This document shows, one piece after another, positions 1 to 7,873 of a stretch of DNA of 39,574 nucleotides. Where the stretch lies: positions 1 through 39,574 of the forward strand of contig NZ_JARJLM010000504.1 in the NCBI RefSeq assembly GCF_029335485.1. Direction: 5' to 3'. This DNA is from Cupriavidus basilensis. GTDB lineage: Bacteria; Pseudomonadota; Gammaproteobacteria; Burkholderiales; Burkholderiaceae. The position numbers were made by a program, and so were the translations under genes. The notes below the pieces were generated by a model. It had not been told where the DNA came from. It did not search any database and worked only from the letters and a program-made list of their open reading frames with translations. Each line of letters starts with the position of its first letter. Positions within the stretch are counted from its first letter, which is position 1.

Positions 1-45
1 GCTGAGCGAGGCCGCAAGCAGCCAAGCCACCAAGCGCGCGATCAT
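1..45 (-). CDS. Possible 5' end of a secreted protein gene, cut by the window edge
   Basis: Reading leftward from an ATG at 45-43, the strand encodes MIARLVAWLLAASLS before the window ends. This has the basic-then-hydrophobic look of a signal peptide. No Shine-Dalgarno sequence is visible and the start lies inside a 17-bp inverted repeat (40-87), so the start may be elsewhere or the match may be chance. A competing reading is the tail of a plus-strand gene ending at the TGA at 83-85. Nothing can be said of function. Confidence 0.3.
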   Translation of the reverse strand, partial: MIARLVAWLLAASLS

Positions 46-87
46 CGCTTGCCCGGATACCGCATCGCGCCCGGGCAAGCGATGATC
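40..87. terminator. Perfect 17-bp inverted repeat, candidate bidirectional terminator or structured leader
   Basis: GATCATCGCTTGCCCGG at 40-56 is matched exactly by its reverse complement at 71-87, leaving a 14-nt loop. The stem is very stable, but no T-run follows on either side, so it does not have the full form of an intrinsic terminator. It separates whatever lies to the left from the permease gene starting near 225. Confidence 0.5.
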
Positions 88-224
88 CGACCTTCGCGGC
101 GCAGGCGGCGCGTATCCTATGCGCCGCCTCCCCGCAACGACCGCGGATTCCGGCGGCGAGCCCATCGCCGACCTACTATAAAAACCGCGGCGCATGACCC
201 TGGGTAATGCAGGAGACAAGCAAA

Positions 225-1637
225 GTGATTCACGATGAGCAGCAGTCAAGCGGCCTGAAGCACGGGCTGAAGCAGCGCCACATGACCATGATCGCGCTGG
301 GCGGTGTGATCGGCGCCGGCCTTTTCGTCGGCAGCGGCGTCGTCATCAAGTCCGCCGGACCGGCGGCGGTGATTTCCTTCCTGATTACCGGCCTGCTGGT
401 GGTGCTGGTAATGCGCATGCTGGGCGAGATGGCGTGCGCGCTGCCCACCGTGGGCTCCTTCTACGAATATGCCCGCGAGGCCTGGAGCGACCGCCCGGCC
501 ATGGGTGAGCTGGCCGGCTTCCTGACCGGATGGATGTACTGGTATTTCTGGGTGATCGTGGTCGCGCTGGAGGCCGTGGCCGGGGCCAGCCTGGTGCAGT
601 TCTGGCTGCCCGACGTGCCAGCCTGGAGCATCAGCCTGGTGCTGCTGGTGATGCTGACCAACCTGATCTCGGTGAAGTCGTTCGGCGAATTCGAGTTCTG
701 GTTTGCCTCGATCAAGGTGGCCGCCATCGTGGTGTTCCTGTTCCTGGCGGGCCTGTTCGTGCTCGGCATGTGGCCGGGCGCCACCGCCAGCGTGGCGCAC
801 CTGACCGTGCATGGCGGCTTCGCGCCGAACGGGATCATGCCGGTGCTGACCGGCGCGGTAGCGGCAACGGGCTTCTACTTCGGTGCCGAGATCGTCACCA
901 TCGCCGCGGCGGAAACCGCGGAACCGCAGAAGGCGGTAGCCAAGGCCACCAGTTCGGTCATCACCCGCGTGCTGGTGTTCTACGTGGGCTCCGTGCTGCT
1001 GGTGGTGTGCCTGGTACCGTGGAATTCGGCAGGCATCGCCACGCCCTATGTGAGCGCGCTCAAGGCCATGGGCATTCCGGCAGCGGCGCAGATCATGAAC
1101 GCGGTGGTGCTGACCGCGGTGCTGTCGGCGCTGAACTCAGGGCTCTACGCTTCGTCGCGCATGCTGTTTGCGCTGACCAAGCGGGGCGATGCGCCCAAGT
1201 CCCTGGCCAGGCTGAGCTGCAATGGCGTGCCGGTCAGGGCCATCCTGTTCGCCACGCTGTTCGGCTACGGCGCGGTGGTGATGTCCTATGTGTCGCCGGA
1301 CAAGGTGTTCGCCTTCCTGGTCAACTCGTATGGCACGGTCGCCATCTTCGTCTACATCCTGATCGCGCTCTCGCAGCTGCGCCTGCGCACGCGCCTGGAA
1401 CGCGAAGCGCCGCAGCGGCTCAAGGTGCGGATGTGGGCCTTCCCCTACCTGACCTATCTCGCCATCGCCGGCATGGCCGGGATCGTCGTCGCCATGGCCT
1501 TTATCCCCGACCAACGGACCCCGCTGCTGCTCGGCATCGCCAGCCTGGGCATCCTGCTGCTGGCCTTTGCCGTGCGCCAGCAATGCCGCAAGCACACCGG
1601 CGCTGCGCGGATGCCCGAGATACGCCGCGCCGACTGA
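225..1637 (+). CDS. Amino-acid permease, APC superfamily, GABA/aromatic permease (AAT) type
   Basis: Integral membrane, proton-coupled uptake of an amino acid or amino-acid-like compound. The protein of about 470 residues has the AAT-family entry motif GGVIGAGLFVGSG in the first membrane helix, the conserved GEMACALPTVGSFYEYA stretch after helix 2, and about twelve hydrophobic helices, which is full length for GabP/AroP relatives. A GTG at 225 is preferred because AGGAGA at 211-216 sits eight bases before it; an in-frame ATG at 207 lacks such a site. It opens a cluster with TauXY-like genes, a sulfite dehydrogenase and a MocR regulator, so the substrate may be taurine, hypotaurine or homotaurine. 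That specificity is inferred from context only. Confidence 0.88.
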   Translation: MIHDEQQSSGLKHGLKQRHMTMIALGGVIGAGLFVGSGVVIKSAGPAAVISFLITGLLVVLVMRMLGEMACALPTVGSFYEYAREAWSDRPAMGELAGFLTGWMYWYFWVIVVALEAVAGASLVQFWLPDVPAWSISLVLLVMLTNLISVKSFGEFEFWFASIKVAAIVVFLFLAGLFVLGMWPGATASVAHLTVHGGFAPNGIMPVLTGAVAATGFYFGAEIVTIAAAETAEPQKAVAKATSSVITRVLVFYVGSVLLVVCLVPWNSAGIATPYVSALKAMGIPAAAQIMNAVVLTAVLSALNSGLYASSRMLFALTKRGDAPKSLARLSCNGVPVRAILFATLFGYGAVVMSYVSPDKVFAFLVNSYGTVAIFVYILIALSQLRLRTRLEREAPQRLKVRMWAFPYLTYLAIAGMAGIVVAMAFIPDQRTPLLLGIASLGILLLAFAVRQQCRKHTGAARMPEIRRAD

Positions 1638-1714
1638 CCGGCTGACGGGCTCCCTGGCCCGATCCACCTTCCGCGACGCATGCCATCGCGGATTCCCCTC
1701 AAAAGAAAAACATC

Positions 1715-1749
1715 GCCAGCCGCGGCGGACCCTTTCCGCCTCGGCTGGC
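1715..1749. terminator. Long stem-loop between permease and tauX-like gene
   Basis: GCCAGCCG at 1715-1722 pairs with CGGCTGGC at 1742-1749 and GGCGGA at 1724-1729 pairs with TCCGCC at 1735-1740, with one internal mismatch and a 5-nt loop. On the plus strand no T-run follows. On the minus strand the stem would be followed by a T-rich stretch (complement of 1701-1710). It may limit read-through of the permease transcript or stabilise its 3' end. The rest of the gap 1638-1901 shows no gene; a promoter for the next gene is expected there but not clear by eye. Confidence 0.45.
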
Positions 1750-1901
1750 CCGCGCCTGCCCGGCACGCTGGCCCAAACGATTTACGGGATCTGGCCCTAC
1801 AGCATTGCGCGCCACCTCTCTATGCTGCAGTCATAAGCCGCATCGGTCCGTACGGCACGCAAGCGATCAACGATGCGATCAACGACATCAAGGAGACTCG
1901 A

Positions 1902-2318
1902 ATGACCACCCACCAAGTTACCGCGGCAACCCTGCAAGCCTTCGCCGACGCCTGGAACCGCCACGATATCGAAGCGCTGATGGGCTTCATGGCGGACGAT
2001 TGCGTGTTCCATGCGGTGGCCGGCAGCGAGCTGTTCGGCCGCAGCTTCAAGGGCCGCGACGCGGTACGCGAGGGCTTCCAGCTGGCATGGCAGGCATTCC
2101 CGGATGCGGCATGGCTCGACGGCGAGCATTTCGTGGCCGGCGAGCGCGGCGTGAGCGAATCGACCTTCCGCGGCACCAAGGCCGACGGCACGCGCATCGA
2201 GGCGCGCATGGTGGATGTATTCACCTTCCGCGACGGCAAGATCGCGGTGAAGAACGCCTACCGCAAGGACCGTCCGCCGGTCGCCGCGAACGCCACGGCA
2301 ACGCGCGCCGGCAGCTGA
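1902..2318 (+). CDS. tauX: SnoaL/NTF2-like protein, taurine dehydrogenase small-subunit-like
   Basis: A 138-residue protein with the SnoaL-like cone fold pattern: helix with FADAWNRHDIEALMGFMADDCVFH near the start, then GRDAVREGF, and the closing strand pair around VDVFTFRDGKIAVKNAYR. The ATG at 1902 is chosen because AAGGAG lies at 1890-1895; longer upstream readings have no ribosome site. Small SnoaL-like proteins paired with an FAD amine oxidoreductase are annotated as TauX, the small subunit of the TauXY taurine dehydrogenase. Here the FAD subunit gene follows after 37 bases on the same strand, which supports that call. Alone, the fold does not prove function, and the substrate could be another short amino-sulfonate or sulfinate. 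Confidence 0.68.
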   Translation: MTTHQVTAATLQAFADAWNRHDIEALMGFMADDCVFHAVAGSELFGRSFKGRDAVREGFQLAWQAFPDAAWLDGEHFVAGERGVSESTFRGTKADGTRIEARMVDVFTFRDGKIAVKNAYRKDRPPVAANATATRAGS

Positions 2319-2355
2319 ATCCATTCCCCATCAAGGGTACAAGAGGAAGAATGAA

Positions 2356-3795
2356 ATGGATGCCACCGCCGCCAGACTGATCCTGCCCGAAGGCCGCGCC
2401 ACCGCGCCTTCGAAACCGTACGACCCGGCCTACGACCCCCTGGTCGCGCCCACGCCCGGCCAGGGCCGCGAGTACGCCCCCACCTACTGGATCGGCACCG
2501 CCGGCGAGCCGCCGCCGGACGACGGTCCGATCACGCACGATATCGACGTGGACGTGGCCATCATCGGCTCCGGTTTCACCGGCCTGACCTGCGCGATCTT
2601 CCTGGCCCAGGAGCACGGCATCAAAGCCACCGTGCTGGAAGCCAACCGCGTGAGCTGGGGCTGCAGCACGCGCAACGGCGGCCAGGCGCAGTGCGCCTCG
2701 GGCCGGCTCAAGCGCTCGCAATGGATCCAGCGCTACGGCCTGGATACCGCGCTGCGGCTGCACGAGGAAGTCTGCGACGGCATGGAGACCTTCAAGGGCC
2801 TGATCAAGGACATCGACTGCGATCCGCAGCCGGGCGGCCATCTGTACATCGCCCACCGGGCCAAGGTCATGCCGGGGCTGGAGAAGGAAGCCAAGGTGCT
2901 GCGCGAGGTGTTCGGGTACGACGCGCGCATCCTCGATGCCGACACCGTCAAGCGCGAATACGTCGACGACAAGGAAGCCGCGGGCGCCATGCACGAGCCC
3001 GAAGGCATCGGCATCCATGCCGGCAAGCTGGCCTTCGGCTACCTGCGCAAGGCACGCGCGCTGGGCGCCAGGGTGCATCCCTCCAGCCCGGTGCTGAGCT
3101 GGGAAACGCGCGGCGGCGTGCACTATCTCAAGACGCCGGGCGGCATCGTGCGTGCCCGCGCGGTGGGCGTGGCCACCGGCGGCTACACGTCGCCGAGCCT
3201 GCATGCGCAACTGAAGAACCGGCTGTTCCCCATCCTGTCGAACTCCATCGTCACCCGGCCGCTGACGCCCGCCGAGCGCGAGGCATGCAACTTCCGCACG
3301 ACGCAGGTCATCACCGACACGCGCATCCTGCGGCACTACTACCGGCTGATGCCGGACGGCCGCCTGCAGATCGGCAGCCGCAGCGCCATCACCGGCAACG
3401 ATGCGCCGCAGCATAAATACAAGGACAAGCTCGTTGGCGACCTGCACCGCAAGTTCCCGGCGCTGGAAGGCATCCAGATCGACTATTCTTGGTGGGGCTG
3501 GGTCGATGTGAGCCACGACATGATGCCGCGCATCTTCCAGCCGGACCCGGCCCAGACCATTTACTACGCGATGGGCTATGGCGGCAATGGCGTGATGTAT
3601 TCCGCCCAGGCCGGCAAGCGCATGGCGGCGCTGATCGCGGGCAAGAGCGCCGGGCCGGAGTTGCCGATATTCCGTTCGGCGCTGCCGTTCCCGAACGTGC
3701 GCGAGATGGTGGAAGCGCAGGCGTTCGCGCCGTTCCGCCGCTTTGGGCAGTGGTTCCTGTACCGTTGGTATCACATGAAGGACGAAGTGATCTGA
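2356..3795 (+). CDS. tauY: FAD-dependent amine oxidoreductase, taurine dehydrogenase large-subunit-like
   Basis: A DAO-family flavoprotein of 479 residues. The dinucleotide-binding motif VAIIGSGFTGLTCA lies at about 67-80, with the acidic residue ending strand 2 (VLEANR, Glu95). A CSTRNGGQ segment follows, characteristic of the gamma-glutamylputrescine oxidase/TauY branch, and near the C-terminus YYAMGYGGNGVMYSAQAGK closes the FAD site. The expected reaction is oxidative deamination of a primary amine, passing electrons to the respiratory chain via cytochrome c in TauXY systems. It is preceded by the tauX-like gene and followed by sulfite dehydrogenase and cytochrome c genes, so the substrate probably carries sulfur. 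Related enzymes act on putrescine derivatives or D-amino acids, so the substrate remains an inference. Confidence 0.78.
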   Translation: MDATAARLILPEGRATAPSKPYDPAYDPLVAPTPGQGREYAPTYWIGTAGEPPPDDGPITHDIDVDVAIIGSGFTGLTCAIFLAQEHGIKATVLEANRVSWGCSTRNGGQAQCASGRLKRSQWIQRYGLDTALRLHEEVCDGMETFKGLIKDIDCDPQPGGHLYIAHRAKVMPGLEKEAKVLREVFGYDARILDADTVKREYVDDKEAAGAMHEPEGIGIHAGKLAFGYLRKARALGARVHPSSPVLSWETRGGVHYLKTPGGIVRARAVGVATGGYTSPSLHAQLKNRLFPILSNSIVTRPLTPAEREACNFRTTQVITDTRILRHYYRLMPDGRLQIGSRSAITGNDAPQHKYKDKLVGDLHRKFPALEGIQIDYSWWGWVDVSHDMMPRIFQPDPAQTIYYAMGYGGNGVMYSAQAGKRMAALIAGKSAGPELPIFRSALPFPNVREMVEAQAFAPFRRFGQWFLYRWYHMKDEVI

Positions 3796-3855
3796 AGTCG
3801 GACCGGGGCGGTGCCGCCCAATACCGCTGTACCCACAAAAGACGAGGAGGCCGGC

Positions 3856-5109
3856 ATGGCCCGAGACCATGATCCCGTATCACCCCAACCGGGCCGCCGC
3901 GGCGCGCTGCGGGCGCTCGGCGCGATCGGCGCCGGCGCGGCGCTGGCCCACCCGGCGCTCGATGCGCTGGCGGCCATCGCCGCCGATCGCATCGAACTCC
4001 CCTTCGAAAACGGCGAGCGAGAACTGGTAGCCTTCCCGCAAAAGCGACCGCTGATCCTGCTGACCAGCCGGCCGCCGCAGCTGGAAACGCCCTTCAGGGT
4101 GTTCAACGATGGCCTGATCACGCCCAACGACGCCTTCTTCGTGCGCTATCACTGGAGCGGCATCCCCACCAGCATCGATCCGCAGACCTACCGGCTGCGC
4201 GTGGGCGGCAAGGTCAATACGCCGCTGGAACTCTCGCTCGACGAGATCCGGCGGCTGGCCGGCCCGGTGGACCTGGTGGCGGTCAACCAGTGCTCGGGCA
4301 ACAGCCGGGGCTTCTTTGCCCCACGCGCCAACGGCGGACAGCTGGGCAACGGCGCCATGGGCAATGCGCGCTGGACCGGCGTGCCCCTGAAAGCGCTGCT
4401 GGACAAAGCCGGGGTACAGGCCGGCGCGCTGCAGGTGAGTTTCGACGGCCTGGATCACCCGCCGCTGGAAGGCAGCCCGGACTTCGTCAAGGCCTTGTCC
4501 ATCGACCAGGCGCGCGACGGCGAGGTGATGCTGGCCTGGGCCATGAACGGCGCGGACCTGCCCATGCTGAACGGCTACCCGCTGCGCCTGATCGTGCCTG
4601 GACACTATGGCACCTACTGGGTCAAGCACCTCTCCGACATCCAGGTGCTCGACAAGCCGTTCGACGGCTTCTGGATGACCGCCGCCTACCGCATCCCCGA
4701 CAACGCCTGCGCCTGCGTGGCGCCGGGCTCCGCGCCCGCGCGCACGGTGCCGATCAACCGCTTCAACGTGCGCTCCTTCATCACCAGCGTGGAAGATGGC
4801 GCCAGGCTGCACGCCGGCCGCCAGACCGTGCTGCGGGGTATCGCCTTCGACGGCGGCTATGGCATCGACGAAGTGGCCTTGTCCGTGGACGGCGGCCGCA
4901 CCTGGCGCGCCACGCAGCTCGGCAAGGACCTGGGCCGCTACTCCTTCCGCGAGTGGACGGCCGCATTCACGCCGCCGAAGAAGGGCGAGTACGAGCTGAA
5001 GGTGCGCGCCAGCAACCGTATCGGCCAGAGCCAGCCCCTCACCGCGCTGTGGAACCCGGCCGGCTACATGCGCAACGTGGTGGAAACCACGCGCGTGGTG
5101 GCGGCATGA
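3856..5109 (+). CDS. sorA: Molybdenum sulfite dehydrogenase (SorA/SoxC-like), periplasmic
   Basis: A sulfite-oxidase-family molybdopterin enzyme of 417 residues, predicted to oxidise sulfite to sulfate and pass electrons to cytochrome c. The molybdenum-ligating cysteine is Cys146 in NQCSGNSRGFFAP, and GHYGTYWVKHL and the C-terminal dimerisation domain (about 290-410, starting around PINRFNVRSFI) are present. The N-terminus has a twin-arginine pair (GRRGALRALGAIGAG, Arg14-Arg15) before an alanine-rich hydrophobic stretch, consistent with Tat export of the folded cofactor protein. The ATG at 3856 is chosen for GAGGAGG at 3844-3850; an upstream ATG at 3811 lacks one. The diheme cytochrome gene follows 11 bases later. 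SoxC sulfane dehydrogenase is the main alternative, but no other sox genes are nearby. Confidence 0.85.
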   Translation: MARDHDPVSPQPGRRGALRALGAIGAGAALAHPALDALAAIAADRIELPFENGERELVAFPQKRPLILLTSRPPQLETPFRVFNDGLITPNDAFFVRYHWSGIPTSIDPQTYRLRVGGKVNTPLELSLDEIRRLAGPVDLVAVNQCSGNSRGFFAPRANGGQLGNGAMGNARWTGVPLKALLDKAGVQAGALQVSFDGLDHPPLEGSPDFVKALSIDQARDGEVMLAWAMNGADLPMLNGYPLRLIVPGHYGTYWVKHLSDIQVLDKPFDGFWMTAAYRIPDNACACVAPGSAPARTVPINRFNVRSFITSVEDGARLHAGRQTVLRGIAFDGGYGIDEVALSVDGGRTWRATQLGKDLGRYSFREWTAAFTPPKKGEYELKVRASNRIGQSQPLTALWNPAGYMRNVVETTRVVAA

Positions 5110-5120
5110 AGGAGACAGCC

Positions 5121-5771
5121 ATGCATACCACCAGACAGATCCCTTTTCGCGCCTGGTCCCTCGCCCTGGCCGCGCTCGCCGGCGCGCCGGCCGTGCACGC
5201 GCTGGAAATCACGCTGCCGCCCGAGACCGCGCGCTATACGCCGAGCGAACTGCCCGGCTACCAGCTGGTCCGGCAAAACTGCATGACCTGCCACTCGGCA
5301 CAATACGTGCTGACGCAGCCGCCTTCATCGCCGCGCGGCTACTGGGACGCCACGGTCAGGAAGATGAAGAAGCCCTTTGGCGCGCCCTTCCCCGATGAAG
5401 ACATCCCGGCCATGGTCGACTACCTGACCAGGACCTACGGGGCGGAGCGCACGGCTTATGCGGACAGAGGCGCGGTGCAAGGCAATGCGCCGGCACCGGC
5501 TGCCGCTGCGGCCACGGGCAGCCACGATCCCCAGGCCCTGCTCACGGCCAATGGCTGCACCGCCTGCCATGCGGTCGAGAAGAAGGTAGTGGGCCCGGCC
5601 TTCAAGGACGTGGCGGCAAAATACGCGAACCAGCCAGGCGCCGCGGCACTGGTGGAGCAGAACATCCGCGCCGGCGGCGCCGGCAAGTGGGGCCAGGTGC
5701 CGATGCCCCCCTATGCAGGATTGTCGAAGGACGACCTGCAAAGCCTGGCGGGATGGATTCTCGGCCGCTGA
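5121..5771 (+). CDS. Diheme c-type cytochrome, electron acceptor of the sulfite dehydrogenase
   Basis: A 216-residue exported protein with a signal peptide to about residue 27 (cleavage after VHA). Two heme c motifs occur, CMTCH at 54-58 and CTACH at 146-150, each in its own small domain joined by an alanine/proline linker at about 120-135. The first domain resembles SorB, the monoheme partner of SorA; the second resembles cytochrome c551/c552, with a probable axial Met195 in QVPMPPY. It therefore looks like a fusion of SorB with a soluble carrier cytochrome. AAGGAGA at 5109-5115 overlaps the sorA stop and supports the ATG at 5121. It presumably takes electrons from SorA and hands them to a terminal oxidase. 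Confidence 0.82.
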   Translation: MHTTRQIPFRAWSLALAALAGAPAVHALEITLPPETARYTPSELPGYQLVRQNCMTCHSAQYVLTQPPSSPRGYWDATVRKMKKPFGAPFPDEDIPAMVDYLTRTYGAERTAYADRGAVQGNAPAPAAAAATGSHDPQALLTANGCTACHAVEKKVVGPAFKDVAAKYANQPGAAALVEQNIRAGGAGKWGQVPMPPYAGLSKDDLQSLAGWILGR

Positions 5772-5904
5772 AGGACCCGCCCGCGGATCGCCGGGAAGCC
5801 CGGCGCCGGCCTGCGGCCGAGCCGCATTTCGCCGGCGGCCGGCTTCGCCCATCATCCGCCGCAGATCATCAGGGCCGGCGCGACGGCCACAGCAACGGAG
5901 CGGC

Positions 5905-7419
5905 ATGGCAAGCTTAGGCAAGGCGAACACTTTCTGGAACCGGTTGCTGCAACTGTCCCCCGATGCCGGCGTCAGCCTGCAGGCACAGTTGCGCCAGCAA
6001 CTGGTATCGGCCATCCTCGCCCGGCAATTGCCGGAAGGCAGCGCCCTGCCCTCCAGCCGGGAGCTGGCGGCCACACTGGGCATCGCCCGCAATACGGTGA
6101 TCCTGGCGTTCCAGCAACTGGTCGAGGAGCACTTCCTGGAAACCAGGCCGCGGCGCGGCTATTTCATCGTGGCGCAGTTGCCCAGCGCGGCCAGTCCTGT
6201 GCCGGCGCCCCCGCAGGCAACACCCGCGGCCGATGCCGGATCGGGGCCGGAAGCCGCTCCCGACTGGGCCGCGCGCCTGCCCGACATGACCGGCAAGCGC
6301 GCCATCGTCAAACCCAGCGAGTGGCAGAATTACCCCTACCCCTTCATCTACGGCCAGTTCGATCCCGCGCTGTTTCCCACCGCCGACTGGCGCGAATGCT
6401 CGCGCATGGCGCTGGCGGTGCTGGAGATCCGCGGCTGGGCCTCGGACCTGATCGACCGCGACGATCCGCTGCTGATCGAGCAGTTGCAAAAACACATCCT
6501 GCCGCGTCGGGGCGTGTGGGCCAACCCCGACGAGATCATGGTCACCATGGGCGCGCAGCACGCGCTCTACCTGCTGGCCGACCTGTTGATGCAAGGCACC
6601 CGGGTCGGGCTGGAAGAGCCTGGCTATAACGATGCCCGCCATATCTTCGGCATGCGCGCGCGCGAGGTGATTCCGCTGGCGGTGGACGAATCCGGCTTGT
6701 GCCCGGACGCCGGGCTGGCGCAATGCGACTACGCCTTCATCACCCCCAGCTATCAGTGCCCCACCACCGTCACCATGCCGCTGGAGCGGCGCGAGACCCT
6801 GCTGCTGGAAGCGCGCCGCCACGATGTGGTACTGATCGAGGACGACTACGACACCGAGAACCCCGCGCTGACCCAGCCCATCCCCGCGCTCAAGAGCCTG
6901 GACCGCGACGGCCGCGTCATCTATGTGGGCAGCCTGTCCAAATCCTTCGTGCCCGGCATCCGGCTGGGCTATATCGTCGCCCCCGCCGCGGTGATCCGGC
7001 AGGCGCGCGCGCTGCGCCGCTTCATGCTGCGCCACCCGCCCGCCAACAACCAGCGCGCCACCGCGCTGTTTATCTCGCTGGGCCACCACGACGCCCTGCT
7101 GCGGCGCGTAGCGCCCATCTTCCAGCGCCGCGCGGGAATCCTGCGCGAAATGCTGGCGCGCCACCTGCCGCAGGCGCGCGCGCACAACTCGCCGGGGGCC
7201 TCCTCGTTCTGGGTCGAAGGCCCGCCCGGGCTCGACGCCCGCAAGCTCGCAGCGATCGCGCTCACGCACGGCGTCATCATCGAGCCAGGCGACGTGTTCT
7301 TCGCCACCGACGCGCCCTCGCCCCATTTCCGCATGGGATATACGGCCATCGCGGACGAGCGGATCGAGGAAGGGGTGAAGCTGCTGGGTAAGCTGATCGG
7401 CCAGGCGATGGGGCGGTGA
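5905..7419 (+). CDS. MocR-type transcriptional regulator (GntR HTH fused to aminotransferase), TauR/GabR-like
   Basis: A 504-residue regulator. Residues about 23-90 form a GntR winged helix (LPSSRELAATLGIARNTVILAFQQL), followed by a linker rich in alanine and proline and a fold-type I aminotransferase domain from about 140 onward. The PLP lysine is Lys346 in GSLSKSFVPGIRLGY and the PLP-binding Asp is in VVLIEDDYDTE. Such proteins sense PLP adducts of an amino compound; GabR senses GABA and TauR taurine. Placed at the end of the cluster on the same strand, it is the likely activator of the upstream genes. ACGGAG at 5895-5900 supports the ATG at 5905 over longer readings. The ligand is inferred from context. 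Confidence 0.88.
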   Translation: MASLGKANTFWNRLLQLSPDAGVSLQAQLRQQLVSAILARQLPEGSALPSSRELAATLGIARNTVILAFQQLVEEHFLETRPRRGYFIVAQLPSAASPVPAPPQATPAADAGSGPEAAPDWAARLPDMTGKRAIVKPSEWQNYPYPFIYGQFDPALFPTADWRECSRMALAVLEIRGWASDLIDRDDPLLIEQLQKHILPRRGVWANPDEIMVTMGAQHALYLLADLLMQGTRVGLEEPGYNDARHIFGMRAREVIPLAVDESGLCPDAGLAQCDYAFITPSYQCPTTVTMPLERRETLLLEARRHDVVLIEDDYDTENPALTQPIPALKSLDRDGRVIYVGSLSKSFVPGIRLGYIVAPAAVIRQARALRRFMLRHPPANNQRATALFISLGHHDALLRRVAPIFQRRAGILREMLARHLPQARAHNSPGASSFWVEGPPGLDARKLAAIALTHGVIIEPGDVFFATDAPSPHFRMGYTAIADERIEEGVKLLGKLIGQAMGR

Positions 7420-7461
7420 CCGCGCCGGCGGCACTAAGCCACTGGCCAGCCGCCCGCCCTG

Positions 7462-7767
7462 CTACCCGAACACCGGCCGGAAAAAGCTGCGCTCGTAGCT
7501 GACGATGCAGCGCGTCTCCTCCGCATAGCGGAATGCCGCCTGGCACGCCGGGTCATTGAACGACTGCTGGCGATAGGTCTCGTAGGCGGCGAGGCTCGGG
7601 AAGGAGAACATGGCAAGGGCGACGTTGTTGGCCCCTTCGGACGGCAGGAAGTAGCCATGATGCTGGCCGCCGAATTTCTCCACGAGGGGAATCCACAGCT
7701 TGCCGTAATGCTCGAACTCCTTCAGCTTGGTGGCGTCGACGATATAGCGCAGGTAGCAGGTGATCAT
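7462..7767 (-). CDS. NIPSNAP family protein
   Basis: A 101-residue protein with the dimeric alpha/beta barrel pattern of NIPSNAP: MITCYLRYIVDATKLKEFE at the start, the WIPLVEKFGGQHHGYFLP segment and the closing SYERSFFRPV. Members are small cytoplasmic proteins of uncertain biochemical role in bacteria. The gene lies 106 bases after the GDSL hydrolase gene on the same strand and converges with the MocR gene, whose stop is 42 bases away. No strong ribosome site precedes the ATG at 7767, but the family alignment begins there. It is probably co-transcribed with the hydrolase and the MFS gene. Confidence 0.8.
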   Translation of the reverse strand: MITCYLRYIVDATKLKEFEHYGKLWIPLVEKFGGQHHGYFLPSEGANNVALAMFSFPSLAAYETYRQQSFNDPACQAAFRYAEETRCIVSYERSFFRPVFG

Positions 7768-7873
7768 GTTGGCGTGATGATGAGTAAGGCGGGCCTGCGT
7801 GAAGACATGTTCCGTGGCGCCGGCAGGCAGCCGCCAGCATACGCTACCGCCTGCGCAGCCGCAACGCACCGGC

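Noticed and set aside
2221-3870. Open frame of 549 codons on the minus strand
   Set aside because: Antisense to the tauY-like gene; shadow composition and no motifs.
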